Shown here one piece after another: positions 11,208 to 23,935 of a DNA stretch of 64,000 nucleotides. The notes below the pieces were generated by a model, which was not told where the DNA came from, searched no databases, and was given only the letters and a program-made list of their open reading frames with translations. Every line of letters begins with the position of its first letter. The first letter of the stretch is position 1. Both the position numbers and the translations under genes were made by a program. This stretch comes from Rhizodiscina lignyota (taxonomy: Eukaryota; Ascomycota; Dothideomycetes; Aulographales; Rhizodiscinaceae). The DNA lies in the NCBI GenBank assembly GCA_010015805.1, contig ML978121.1, positions 2,604,001 through 2,668,000 of the forward strand, given 5' to 3'.

Positions 11208-12859
11208 TCAATCCATTGGTGGCTCTGAACTCATGTTGCTTGGAGCAGACATTGCAGGGTGACCGGACGGCTCGTCTTCAAGCTCTTCCACAACGCCAGG
11301 CATTCTTCCAGTCCTCTCAATCTCCTCAACCTGCTTCTTACCCTCCTCCGTGGTCGCGTCGATGACGCCTTCTTCCATGCTGAGCATACCTCCATCGCTC
11401 AACTTCCCGACAACCTCTTCTGCTTCTTCTACGCTCATTTTGCCGAGGACCTTGTTGACTTCATCCAGTGAGCCAGTCTCCAGTGCTCTCTGCAAGCCTG
11501 GTGGGAAAGTCTCGAATAGCTCTCTTGACATCTTCTCCTCCGGCGCTGAAGATTCAGTTGGTAACGGAGGTACGAAGATATTGATCTTGGTATTCGGGTC
11601 CACGGCATGCAATTGAATCTGCTCAACTCCACCTTGTGCCTCCTCTTCTTCGCGGTTCGCCTTGATTTCTGCAACGCGACTTCGTATACGGCCATAGGTG
11701 GTTGCAACGTCGTCAGTGAAGAGCTTCCTCGCCTGATGCCCTTGCGTAGTGATTCTTTTGAAGAACAGCGCAACACCATCTCGTCCCAGCTGTCTGCAGT
11801 ATTGAATTAACAGTGCTTGGTGCACGCACTGCCGTGCATACTTCTGCTTGCCCTCCATCTCAGCGCTGAATGCTTCGACTAAGAGGCCGTCCGTCTCCCT
11901 CTCTGCAAGGACTGAGGGATGCTCTGAGATGAATTGGTGCGATGCGCGGTAGTCGTCCAGCTTGATCTTTGCAAACTCCTTGCCGAGTGCGCTGGCTTCT
12001 GCTTCTACGTCTGGATCTGATCCGTCTTCAATGTCCGCGTCTGCTCCTGACGACTGGCCGGTGTCTGTGCGGTTCAGAGGATCACGCTTCGCTGTTCCAG
12101 GATTCAGTAGCTGTACTGACTCTTCTTTCTTCGGTGCGACCTGTGCAGGCTGTCCTTTCTGTACCTATTGTGACTTTAGCTGCGAGTTCTCTGAACAAAT
12201 AGGAATCTTGACTTACGTTACTATAGTCGAACCCCGTGTGAATGTCGTCACTCGTGATGTGTCTCTTGTCTTCCTTCTCTAGCTCTGCCAACTTGGCGTG
12301 CAACTCCTTCTGCAGTCCTTCCACCTTCTCCTTGTGCTCTATCACCTCCGCGATGTAGGCCTCCAGTCGATCCGTGACATCTGCGCCCTTCTCGTCCACG
12401 GCCTTCTTCACCTGATCCACCAAACTCGCCATCATCCTGCTATACGTCGGCTGCTCCTTGACATTCTGATGCACACCCTCTTCTGGCGGCGGCGGCTGGT
12501 CGTCTGCTGCGTCACCCGCACTCTCTATCAGCGCCTGGAAAACCAGCTCGTCCGCATTGTCATTATTCGCAGCAGGCTTGTGGGACTTGAGGGCAGTGAG
12601 CAGCGCATCGATACGCGAAATGAGGCCATCGTTGATCACTCGCTCGTACTTGAGGGTCTTTATCTGGTGACGTCGCACATCACGTTCCTGGTGGATCTGA
12701 GCTTGTTTGGCGCGGATGAAGGAGCGCTTGTCGACGTTCGGATGGACTTCGATATCCGAGTCATCGGAGAGCTCGAGGTTATCCTGACTATTTGTTAGAC
12801 ACACTTTGAAGTATTCCAGATATATCGTGACTTACCCATTTGCTGTAGTCGACAGGCAT
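11208..12859 (-). CDS. CDC37: Hsp90 co-chaperone Cdc37
   Basis: Three exons, 12859-12836, 12783-12217 and 12164-11208, giving 515 residues. The start MPVDYSKWDNLELSDDSDIE is diagnostic and contains the conserved casein kinase 2 site at Ser14. The HPNVDKRSFIRAKQAQIHQER coiled-coil follows. The middle Hsp90-binding domain runs over roughly 260-420 (KYARQCVHQALLIQYCRQLGRDGVALFFKRI). The C-terminal domain contains FETFPPGLQRALETGSLDEVNKVLGKM. Cdc37 loads protein kinases onto Hsp90 in the cytosol. The tiny 8-codon first exon ending at Trp8 fits fungal orthologues. Nothing is missing. Confidence 0.96.
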
Positions 12860-13230
12860 GGTGGGATGTTTAGTTGATGCAACTCAGGCTGGAAATCGTG
12901 AAATAAAATCAATATATCGTTTGAACCACGGATGTTTGTTGTTGCTTCTCAGTATTACACAGTTGCTGTACACGGAGGATTTATAGTGTTGTGTCGACAT
13001 GCGAATCTCGAATGTTCCCTGAGCTCTGTGGAAGCGCGGAAGGTGGGTCCAAGCAGACTTCCCGAAAGGGCTCATAAAATTGTTATAGCGTCATTCCGAC
13101 GGCTACACTTCACAAACCACCATCTCTCCATGCACGATGCTGCCACGCCGGAAAATTCGCTCTCAAGTCCTGCAGCGGTAGTTCAGAAGGCCTTTGAGGC
13201 CACAGCCCTCTCTAGAAGAGCGTCGAAGCC
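12860..13230. promoter_or_regulatory. divergent promoter region of CDC37 and the ABC transporter
   Basis: A 371-bp gap between two head-to-head housekeeping genes. Both promoters must lie within it. I recognise no specific element. Confidence 0.4.
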
Positions 13231-15696
13231 ATGCGCGGCGGCCAATTGCTCGTCCAAAGAGCGTGGTATAGCTCCGGCAATGGAGCTTTATACTCCAAGA
13301 TACAGCATGCCCGACCGCTCGCACGGATAGAAACGCCTTCGCTACCGCTTACACGATCGTCGTCGAGCTATAACTTTCCTCCACCACGCCGGAGGGCTCC
13401 TGGATTCGGCGTTATCCGGACGGATACAGTTGGTCTAGGAAAGGCGCATCAATGGAAGAGTACTGGGCCAGCACGTATATTTGCAACATCTCGGGCGCTT
13501 GGTGAAGAGCGGAAGGATGTCCCGGCGGTACAGGGACAGTCATATAGGGATGAAGTGGGAAGGAAGAGTGGGAATCCAGACGAGCTTGAGGACGAGGATG
13601 GTTTCGGGCGCTCCGAGAAAGCATCACAAGCAGCGCAGCTCAATCTTAGTGCGAAGTTGAGCAAGGATGGCAAAGGAGTCTCAGGCGGCTTTAGTGAGAT
13701 ATGGAGGCTGCTAAAGATTGCACTGCCAGAGGGGAAACCACTTGGATTCGCGTTCGTCTTTCTGCTGCTGTCGAGCTCCGTCTCCATGTCAATTCCCTTC
13801 TCGATTGGCAAAATCTTGGATATTGCGACACAAAAGCCAGGGAGTGAGGGAATACTGTTCGGCATGGACATTACGACTTTCTACATGGCACTGGGCGCAG
13901 TGTTGGCTTGCGGTGCGGCCGCAAACTATGGACGAATCATCATCCTGAGGATTGTTGGCGAGCGAATCGTCACACGCCTGCGTTCTGCATTGTTCAAGCG
14001 TACCATCATCCAGAACGCGGAGTTCTTCGATGCGAACAGAGTCGGAGATCTCATCTCTCGTCTTGGCTCCGACACCATCATAGTCGGGAAGAGCATCACG
14101 CAAAACTTATCTGATGGCTTGCGGTCTTTTGTGAGCGGAGCAGCCGGCCTGACAATGATGACTTTCGTTAGCCTCAAACTGTCCGGAATTTTAGCGCTCA
14201 TGTTCCCCCCAGTTGCGATTGGCGCCTTCTTCTATGGCCGTGCGATTCGGAATCTCAGTCGCAAAATCCAGCAGAACGTTGGTACACTGACAAAGATTGC
14301 TGAAGAGCGACTGGGAAATGTACGCACAAGTCAAGCGTTCGCTGGCGAAGTACAAGAAGTACACCGCTATAATACACAAGTACGAAAGATATTCGGCCTT
14401 GGAAGACGCGAGGCCATCATCAGTGCAACATTCTTCAGCAGTACAGGATTCATGGGTAACATGACCATCATGGCGCTACTGTATGTTGGCGGAGGCATGG
14501 TCAACTCTGGTGAAATCTCAATCGGAGAGCTGACGAGCTTCCTCATGTATGCCGCCTATGCTGGCAGCAGCATGTTTGGGCTGAGCGGATTCTACTCGGA
14601 ACTAATGAAAGGGGTGGGCGCGGCATCGCGTCTCTTTGAGCTGCAAGATCGCGAGCCAACGATCAGTCCGACGAAGGGCGAACCAGTGAAGAGCGCACAC
14701 GGTCCGATCGAGTTCAAGCACGTATCTTTCAGCTACCCAACTCGCCCTGCCGTCCCAATCTTTAGGGACCTCACGTTCACTATCAAGCCTGGCACGAATG
14801 TCGCGATTGTGGCACCATCAGGCGGTGGGAAGTCGACAGTGGCATCATTGCTGCTGCGCTTTTACCTCCCGACCGGCGGCATGATCACCATTGATGGTGT
14901 GGATATCACAACGATGAACGCCAAGCAGCTGCGCAGGAAGATAGGCTACGTCGGTCAAGAGCCAGTCCTTTTCTCCGGCACCATCGCTGAGAACATCGCA
15001 TACGGAAAGCCGCTCGCTACTCGCGCTGAGATTATCGCTGCTGCGCGAAAGGCCAATTGCGAGTTCATTAGTGACTTCGTAAGTTGATTCCGTGTCAATA
15101 TCGTTATTACCTATGTTAATGAACCTTTACAGCCTGATGGTCTAGAAACGCCGGTTGGCGCGCGTGGCACCCAGCTCTCGGGCGGGCAGAAGCAACGTAT
15201 CGCCATTGCCCGCGCACTTCTCAAGAACCCGGACATCCTCATTCTCGACGAAGCAACTTCTGCACTCGATGCCGAGTCCGAGACGCTCGTTAACCAAGCT
15301 CTGGGTGTTCTTCTCCGTGGGCACAATACGACCATTAGTATAGCGCACCGCCTTAGCACGATCAAGCGCTCTGATCGCATCATCGTGATCGGTGGCGATG
15401 GGCGGGTTGCTGAGGAAGGCACGTACGCAGAGCTGAGCGCGAACAAGGATGGCGCGTTCAGCAAGCTGATGGAGTGGCAATTAAGTGGTGGAGAGAACGA
15501 CGGGTCGGGGAGGCGGAGACATGATTTTGGCCCGGAGATCACGGAGAGAGAGGAGATTGAGCTGGACCTGGAGGCGGAGGATGAGAAGGCGGATGCCAAG
15601 GCCGAAGGGGTGGAAGGGGAGGGCACGAAGGCAAGGAAGGAGAACGTCACGGAGGCGGAGGCTGTGGCGGAGAGGACGACGACGTCGGACCGATGA
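13231..15696 (+). CDS. mitochondrial ABC half-transporter (Mdl1/ABCB10 type)
   Basis: Two exons, 13231-15078 and 15133-15696, giving 803 residues. The N-terminus ([15 protein letters not shown]..., Arg/Ser-rich without acids) fits a mitochondrial presequence. One six-helix transmembrane domain (about 170-460) precedes one nucleotide-binding domain. Walker A reads APSGGGKST near 527-535, a Gly-for-Ser variant of the usual GSGKST. The Q-loop is [10 protein letters not shown]. The signature LSGGQKQR and Walker [10 protein letters not shown] follow the intron, with the His-switch in AHRLST. The C-terminal tail (about 735-803) is highly acidic and Glu-rich. Relatives export peptides from the mitochondrial matrix and take part in stress and heme-related functions. 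It probably acts as a homodimer in the inner membrane. Confidence 0.93.
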
Positions 15697-18600
15697 GGGG
15701 ATTTGCGTGAGAGCCGATATCTGGATCGGCACGCCGGACGACCATTTCAATGCATTTTCGGAGTTTGAACGGCACTGGTAGTTATTGGGAGGAAATTTGG
15801 ATCTCCCGTTTTTGGAGGTCGTCATATCGACCTTCCCAATGCTCGATATTCCACTCAGGGGAAGAATAGAACGAACGCTCAACGCGGTTCGGCTCGATGT
15901 AGTTCTCCACTGTATAAAAAAATTTGTAAACATATCCTTGCGACGTCCGAAGTGCTCGGCAGATACAATGTGTCGGCTCGTCGAGGGACAAGGAGAAAGA
16001 AATCTAATATATTCTCACCTCCCAGAATTCCGGAACCTTAGTCACTCGTCTGCGATTGCAAAGACTGAGCACGGTCTTCGTTGAGACGGTGAGGTAGAGG
16101 TGATGTCCGAGCATCAAGCTCGTATCGTCGGCGTGTCGGTGGAAGAGCGGAGGTACTGTTCTGGCCGCATTCGCTTCCGGCAAACTCTTCAAATGTAATT
16201 CTCTGCCCCGAAGACGTGCTCGCTGATCTACGTACCGAAGCGCTCGTACCATCGTGAGGTACGTATTTCGCTGATGCCACCTTCCTGGCCGGCCGGCCGT
16301 GAATCGGGCACGTTGCAAACCCAACGGCCAAGACTCGCCCGCAGATCGCTGTACCGCGATGCTTACTCCCACGGCCCAGGGTAGGATCTGTAGGATTTTG
16401 TAGGATTTGCACGACCTTCTACATCTACAGGGCTGAAACACATTTAACCGCCCCCGAGACAAGCTTTTCGCGCGTTCGCTCCTGCGGTGCTCTGGTTTGG
16501 CTGGTCCAGAACTCTGGGATCGGAACAGCCGGGCCACGGTACATACATGGGCCACGAACATTTGCGCATGCCATCGTTCCACGCGCAATGTGGACAGACC
16601 GAGCGATTTAGAGCTCTCCCCCGGCGGGGATGTGCTCACCTTGAACCTACCTACAGGTGAGATTGACATAGACATGACTGCATCACTTTCTGCCGAGAGG
16701 GAACTTTCCTTTTTTCGTTGCTGCTACGTATGCTGATGAGAATGGGGTAGTGATGATGTGGGGAAGATCAGAGGCAGAGTAAGCCGATCCTGGGTAATTC
16801 TTGCAGGACGAGGTTGGGCGTTGGGGTTGGCGACTCCTCAAGGGTTACGTATGCCTTCAGAGGTCGGGGCGAAGATACCACGAAGGATAAGGAATCCAAT
16901 CCCACGTTATGATGCTCTTTTTTTTGGGTGCTATGTAGAGGTGAATGACTCGAAAGACGGTGAAAGATGATCACAGAAGAAGTGGGGAGTGACTTGATAC
17001 GATCATTACATTAGAAGTGCTTCAAGAGCATTTCCGTTGCTCTTCCGCGCCACGGGCAAACAATGTCTGACGGCGGAGTTTCACGACGTGAAAGAGATGC
17101 TAGATCTTTGATGTTGTGCCCGCAAGTGCACAAATACACGAAATCGAATAGATGCATTCCGGTAGCGACAGGCACCGAAGCTCCGTCCACTTAGCGAGAT
17201 ACATTTTGTGACAACGCACGCTCATTCGCTTAGTCGTTTCGACGTAGGATAGTCGCTTAGTTTCCTCAGCGAAATCAAGCTTGAGACTCGGATGAATAGA
17301 CAGTTCGGTGGGCATCGCGTACGTTCTGGGCAAAGCAGGTTAGTGACATGCAGATGCGGATTTTGTGGCATTCTTCTTTGCCATGGACCGCAATTCAGGA
17401 TTCACCATCTGCACGCTGCAAGGATATGCTACCGCAGTGGCGACAACATGCTGGAGACATGCTGCATGCACGGCAATGGTGCCAAGTCTGTCGTGTGAGA
17501 ACTCAAGCAAGATCTTCTCGTCGGTTGCCTTGGAAATGTCATCTTGATCTTGATGGTGAGATCCAGCACTGTGATTTGTAAACTCTTCTTAGAATCATTT
17601 CTGGTGTCCTATAGTGTCGCAGATGCATCGTAAATACGTCTGTAGGACTGACTCTTTGTGTAAGCTGTGTCATCCCGTTTGTCACACAGCGGAAATCATC
17701 GTTCGCGACGATGGAGCAAGCAGAAGGCAACTCTGACGCCCCGCGACTCTGTAAAGTCCAGCGTCGCAGCTTTCAGGCTCTGTGCACTGCAGACAGGCTA
17801 TAGTGGCATCGCAGATGCGGAGCAGTGGAGATGGAGTAAGGTGTTACAAGGAAAGGGCCAGAGCCGTCGTTGCGAATCGAGACGCTCTTCGACGCAATGT
17901 GCCTCTCGAATCGCTGGATGTCTTACACGGAAATCCCGCATCCGGCATCACAGTTGCTGATCGGCCCGCCAATTGGAAGTTTCCATGCGCGTGCGAGCCG
18001 CGAAACAGCAGACGCAAGAGTGAGGTCTGCTCGACGCACCATCCTCGTTGTTGCTGAGGCGAATGAGTGGGGCGCAAGCATGTCCCTCTTAGGGCATCAG
18101 TCTGGCCGTCTGGCAAGCTGATCGCTGAGACTCAGATCGAAGCTGAAGATGATGCGATAATTGGAAAATGCTGTGCGCAGTTCGTATCCAGCGGAGATGA
18201 GATCTCTTGACCTTTTGTAAATTCGCCTTCCGGCGCTGGAGTGAGCTCGCCGCTGCCAAATATAGGCGCTACGTTTCATGGCGAGATGGCTGCGCCTCGC
18301 CGTGGAAGGCCTGAGAGACGATACGAGCCAGGAGGTGCATCGGAGCTGGCCAGGGACTCATTCGCCGGCACAAGGGGTTCCCAGCCGCTGGAGCTGGATA
18401 AGCATTTTGGCACTCCCGCCGCTAACAGTTTGCTAGGTCGCATTAAGCATCTGGTGGCGTTTTGTCCCTGTGTAATTGTAGATTCGAAGTCGCCTCATCC
18501 CACGCAGGCGCTCGATGGTGGCCATTGCGAACTACCCACTCCTTTCCATGTCAAGAGGTACAAGGAGCTAGCTTTGCTCAATTTTGATGTGCCCTGAGAC

Positions 18601-20442
18601 ATTCGATCCAGTGTCTCAGCGTGGGATACACCATATCTATAATGAAGACTTACACTTGGGGGTAAGATTAAGTTGCTTAATGAGGGAAAGGATGACTCGT
18701 CATGGGATGAAGTTGCTCAGAGCACCGTGTATGACCTACTACAAAGTGTAATGAGATGGGCGTTGCGCAATGCCCGACATGCACACCTGTTCCGGTACCT
18801 CCATGGAGAGGTCGAGCGATAATTGCAAATGCGGGCAATTATCCATCCCCTCAGTTAGTCTGCTGCGAAGTGACGGCGAGAATGATTGACCTCGTGGAGC
18901 ATTTACATGATTTTCCTGGGTGGCCTATTTTGCAGACAGGAATGTGCATTGCGTGGCCCCAGACAGGCCGGCGTTGTAGGTGACATCCGGCACGTTGAGC
19001 AGCCGTGGCGTCAGGATGGGCATTACGCGTGGCCCCTGACGCTGTCCTGGACTCCTGGTAAGGCAAGGTAAGGGAACGTGAGGAGGGCTTCGAGAAGGAA
19101 GACAATTCGTCAGACGAGTCAGTCGACGCCCGCACGAATGGAGACATTGGAGAGGTGAAGCAGTGAGCCGTGGGCCGGCTGTAGCATGTCTGGTCGCGGT
19201 GGCCGTGATTCGAGCGGTGTTTCTCGACTCCAACCACGAAGTGTCCCCTTGTATTTCGGGAGCGTATCAACGCGGTAAGGTGCTCTCGGAAGCGCGCCCG
19301 TGACAGCAGCAGCACTGTTCCACTTCAAATCCAACAACCCTGCCCGTCTCCCGCGGCCGAGACGAGTGCAGAGCGTCAACGCGCAAGCAGATCGTCGGAG
19401 CATAGAGAGGGCCTTGTCGATCCTCTTGCACCCTTCTCCTTGCCCTTGCACGCGTTGTTTCCGCTGCGTTTAGGCGGGAGGGCAGTCAATTCGAACGTAT
19501 CATTCTGCAAAAAGGGAGCTTCGTCCACTGCTGATGACAGTCCTTTTCCCTCTCGACCCAACACCAACAGCAGCTCGTCCAACTGCCGCGCAGAAAGCTT
19601 CTTCGACAAGCTTATCAGAGCAGCCAACAGCTTGACGGCTTGCAGGACCCTCCCTCATCTCCACCGCCGATTCCGTCATTATATCGGCTCCTCTCCCTGG
19701 ACGGGAGTCCGACGGCCACTTGCACGACGCCTGCGGTGACGAACGAGCCCGAATAGGCAGTGGCGGCTTGGGCAACGCTCTGCTAAGCTCTGCTAACGCT
19801 GTAGTACGTTCTTGGGCGTGGGCGCGAGAGTGGCTAGCGCAGGACGCAGAGACGCAGAGGTGCACGCCAGCTTCGACGCCGCTTGCAGCTCGTCACGGGC
19901 CCCTCGGGATGCTGCGAGGCTGTTGATAGGGACAGCGCTAAGCACAGCCCTCAATCTCTAAATCTCCACCGACGCTGCGGCGTACCCTTTTCTATTGATA
20001 CCTCTACATACACGACGCAGCAACGCTATCGCCGCCGCTGCGATAAAATTCAGCGACACAGGGGTGCCGATATCTCTCGAGCAAGCACCCGCCCTGCACC
20101 GCTGATACCCACTTAATAAACATTCACCACCCGCGCGAGCTGCCCTCGTAAATATCCTCCCGCCCCTCTGCCTTCCGCAACTTTCTGGAGGATACGCGGC
20201 CGACCCTGCCACGCCTCCTCGCGTACTCTCGACACGCTCTGTTTGCGGCTGCCATCGACAACTGCGACTTCACCAGCCAGCATCTAATTCACTCCTTCGA
20301 CTTCAACTTTCACTTTCCTCTTACCCTCTTTTCGACTACGGCATCCTTCGTGTCGCGGAGATTTTAATCGCGACCCTCGTTCACGCAAAACCTTCATTAG
20401 TCTCTCCCTGGACCACTTTTCCAAGATTCTCCAACTTTCACG
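15697..20442. other. 4.7-kb gene-poor region
   Basis: Open frames here are short, overlap on several strands, and resemble no family. The last 400-500 bp (from about 19950) are strongly C/T-rich on the plus strand, typical of the promoter and leader of a well-expressed fungal gene, and serve the mannosyltransferase that starts at 20443. The rest could hold noncoding RNA or decayed sequence. I see no transposase, reverse transcriptase or terminal repeat. Confidence 0.4.
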
Positions 20443-21853
20443 ATGTTGACCTTCAAACGAGCGCTCATTGCTGCAGCTGCAGTCCTGACTTTCCTCTTCC
20501 TTCTCCGACATACCCAGTCAACTCCGGATGAGACGAGACAAATTATACACAATGCGGATCAGATGCCAAAGCCTCAGCCATTTCATACACAGCTGAATGG
20601 CGAGAAGCATGGCGAGGGAATCGATAACGCAGTGCCCCCACCTCCAGCACCGAAAGAAACAGATGGCCCACCAAAAGGTGAAAAATCTCCAGCGCCAGTG
20701 ATTAGGAAACCAAAGACGCAGATACCGCTCGCAGACTTGCATAAGAAGCCTCTGAGGCAGCAACTCGAATACCAGTTTCCGTACGATCCTCAGTCCAAGT
20801 TCCCAGCCTACATCTGGCAGACGTGGAAGGTCACGCCGTCATCTGGCGACTTTGATGAAATCTTCCGTGAGCCGGAAGCCAGCTGGACCATCCTCCACCC
20901 AACCTTCATCCACGAGGTCATCACCGATAGTGTCGCGATTCATCTGATGCGACATCTGTACGCGTCTGTCCCGGATGTCCTGGAAGCATACAACGCTCTG
21001 CCTTTCCCGGTGATGAAGGCAGACTTCTTCCGCTATCTCATCCTCCTCGCGCGCGGTGGCATCTACAGCGACATTGACACTGCTGCGTTGAAGAGCGCAA
21101 CTGAGTGGGTCCCAGCAGACGTATCCCGCGACAGCTATGGTATGGTCATTGGTATCGAGGCAGACCCAGATCGCGAAGACTGGGCTCAGTGGTACAGCCG
21201 CCGCATCCAATTCTGCCAGTGGACCATCCAGGCCAAGCCAGGCCACCCCGTTCTGCGCGACATTGTTGCCAACATCACCGAGGAGACCCTCAAGCGCAAG
21301 GCCGAGGGCCGTCTGCCGAAGGATACGCACGAGATTATCGAATTTACAGGCCCGGCGCTCTGGACAGACTTGGTCTTCAAGTTCTTCAACAATCCCGAAT
21401 ACTTTGACATGAAAAACAGCCAGGCGAATATCACCTGGCGACAGTTTACCGGCATGAAGACGCCGAAAAAGGTCGGCGATGTCGTCGTCCTTCCTATCAC
21501 CAGCTTTAGCCCAGGTGTGCGAACAATGGGTGCTGGCGAGGACGACGATCCAATGGCGTTCGTGAAGCACAACTTCGAGGGTGAGTCGTCTCCTATCTTT
21601 TCCCAATTAGAAAACGCACGCGCCGAATCTATCCTGCATCGGGAGTTGGACGCTAGGAGACGTGCAGCCCGTGCGAGTTCCCGTTCGGGAAGTCGCTTCA
21701 AAACGTGTTACCGTTTCAGCGTAACCACCGCCCTGGCCTGTGTAACTACGGCAGTCCAGAACCTCGCTTAGATGAACTCGGCTAACGTGGTCGCTTCTTA
21801 CAGGCACCTGGAAACCAGACGAAGAACGCCACATTGGCGAGAATAACCAGTGA
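20443..21853 (+). CDS. Och1-like alpha-1,6-mannosyltransferase (GT32)
   Basis: Two exons, 20443-21580 and 21804-21853, giving 395 residues. The second exon adds only TWKPDEERHIGENNQ. The topology is type II: a short cytoplasmic tail, a signal anchor at about 8-22 (ALIAAAAVLTFLFLL), a Pro/Lys-rich stem to about 100, then the catalytic domain. Family hallmarks are FPAYIWQTWK, the ADFFRYLILLARGGIYSDID segment with the metal-binding DxD at about 210-212, and FTGPALWTD. Och1-type enzymes add the first alpha-1,6-mannose to N-glycans in the cis-Golgi. Fungi have several paralogues (Och1, Hoc1), and I cannot decide which this is. The 223-bp intron is unusually long for this window. Confidence 0.9.
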
Positions 21854-23383
21854 CTTCCCGACCGCGCGACACAACACTTCCAAAAGATCTCGGAATTGAC
21901 TCTCGAGGGCGGTGTCGGCACTTATTGATGAAATCATCAAACCCGCATCTCCCAAACATCCAGCTCAGCTTCTGATCCCCTTCACGAGTTCGACGACTGC
22001 CATGTCTGAGAAACAGCAACTGCGACTTGCTCGACCACTTCTACCTTCGACTTCCCTTCCGAATCAGATTCGATCGAATCAATAAACATCCACTGTAACG
22101 ACAACGAAACGACTATAGATCAAGCGTGCTTTTATCCCGACCGTCATCGGAACCTTGATACCTTTTGCTTGGATTCGATACTCCCTTCGATGCCCATACT
22201 TTGGTTAACGGCGTGTCGTTCCGGCCTCAATGGCCAGCGCCACGTCCTTTCTTTCCTAACCGTCGGATATCCTGTGAGTCTTGTCAGATAACTCGGATAT
22301 TCTTATACATTACTTTTATAAAGAGGCAGGATCGGATATATAGACTGGCAGGAACTTACACCTCACACACAAACAATCTCATTCAAAACAAAAAAAAGTC
22401 AGGCCTGGGCTCGGCGTCACAGTTCTTTGTTGATTTTCGTCGGCGGCTCTGTTCTGTTCTCTTGGGATGGGCATACAAAGCTGGACTTGGAACCTTTGCT
22501 TTTCTCCTCTTTTTGCTGTTTAGCCCGTCCCTTTTCTGTTGATGTTCTAGACGTGCTTCCTTGAGTTTTGCGTTTTGACGTTCGGCTGCGTTCGTACACA
22601 TCTTCCCGGGTCAAGTGCTGATGCCGGTCGAAGCATCCGTTTCCCTTTTCTCTTGCTTATTGAGCGGGGAGTCGTTGGATCGAGGGTGGGACTGAATGGA
22701 CTTGTCACCGCGACAGCAGAGTGAATAGATGGCTGGGCAGTGTACATAAAAGCGACATGAATGGCACAAGAGGTCACTGCATTCTCCTTTCTTTGTCTGG
22801 TGACGTATTTTCGCTATGTTTAACGACGCTTGCCCTCCGCTCGAACCTCCTCGCATTTACGCGTTTAACCTCAGCAGGAGCCTCCACAATCTCACGCCGA
22901 ACTATGATGGTTCACGTAGGAAACTACGGCAGATGCCTAACTAGTCAAGCAGGAACACCTTTGCATCAACGAGATGTCATAGCAAAAGTCTCGCCAATCA
23001 CAGTTGCTGCCGAAATGCAGGTGTACCTTGAATTTGGCTGGGCACAAGTCTTCATGGCTCTTTGACATTCATGCTTCATGTGACGAGCGCTGGCTCGTGC
23101 GGTGTATATAAATCTAATCGTACAGTGCTGAACGCGCAGATGCGAAATAATAATACAGCCCGCTGTATATGACGTCAACTCCAAAAAGGCGAATATAAAA
23201 AAAGGCCATGTGCATCGCCAACGGCCGTGGTATCTCTGAACTATAAATGTCACCTTCAGTCGACCAATCCTTGCGTCGACTAACAACTGCCGTCCCCTAG
23301 ACATCGTGTTCCAGCACATCCAGCACATGCGTGTTATAGCACATGTGTGTTATTCTTTCCAACCCCCTGTCGATGTCGCCATC
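21854..23383. other. intergenic region
   Basis: This is the 3' flank of the mannosyltransferase and of the minus-strand His-rich gene, which converge here. I see no further gene. A purine tract (AAAACAAAAAAAAG) lies near 22385. Confidence 0.4.
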
Positions 23384-23935
23384 TCAACGTTTGCTCGTAG
23401 GGATCATGTCCTTCAGCGCATCCCAAATGCCAAACAGCGAGTCTCCGAGTGTGGGCCTCTCGCCTGGCTTCCTTTTCGGTTGGTCGCCATTGCTATGGTG
23501 GCTGTGGTGGGTGCCATTACTGTGATGGCTGTGATGGCTGTGGTGAGAGTGGTGACTTGCATGGCTCGCGTGGCTGGCGTGGCTCGCAGTGCTGCTCGTC
23601 CGCCGTCGCTGTTCATACGGGTCGGCGGCCGCGGCGTACGCGTCTTGCGGGTGGAGCTGGGCCGCAGCCGGTGTGTGCTGGACGAGTTGCGTGGAAGCAG
23701 GCGGCGGAGGGTAGTACTGCTGGTAGGGAGCCGTTCCGTACGCACTGCCGTTGTAGGAGCTCGCTGAAGCGCCGCGTGCACGCTGGTAGGACGGCTGTTG
23801 CGAGGCCGTTGCTGGGGCGTACTGGAGTTGGGCCTGTGGTGAATAGACTCCAGGGCCAGGGCCGGTGTATGAAGAGTTATCGTAGGACTGACCCACGGAC
23901 TGCGAGGATCGACGTGGTGGCGCGTAGGCTGCCAT
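23384..23935 (-). CDS. small Ser/Pro/His-rich hypothetical protein
   Basis: A single exon of 183 residues. Residues 1-110 are low-complexity and rich in Ser, Gln, Ala, Tyr and Pro (PPRRSSQSVGQSYDNSS, YQQYYPPPPAS). Residues about 117-152 are built from short His repeats: ASH units followed by HSHHSHHSHHS and NGTHHSHHSNG. The only folded-looking part is the C-terminus, ERPTLGDSLFGIWDALKDM, an amphipathic helix of a kind I have seen at the end of uncharacterised fungal proteins. There is no signal peptide or membrane segment. The His clusters could bind metal, but no function can be assigned. The start ATG at 23935 is the only good one. Confidence 0.65.
   Translation of the reverse strand: MAAYAPPRRSSQSVGQSYDNSSYTGPGPGVYSPQAQLQYAPATASQQPSYQRARGASASSYNGSAYGTAPYQQYYPPPPASTQLVQHTPAAAQLHPQDAYAAAADPYEQRRRTSSTASHASHASHASHHSHHSHHSHHSNGTHHSHHSNGDQPKRKPGERPTLGDSLFGIWDALKDMIPTSKR

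Noticed and set aside
16004-16675. 223-codon minus-strand frame
   Set aside because: Composition is Arg/Ser/Cys-scattered with no family signature. It overlaps another similarly long frame, and no splice context improves it.
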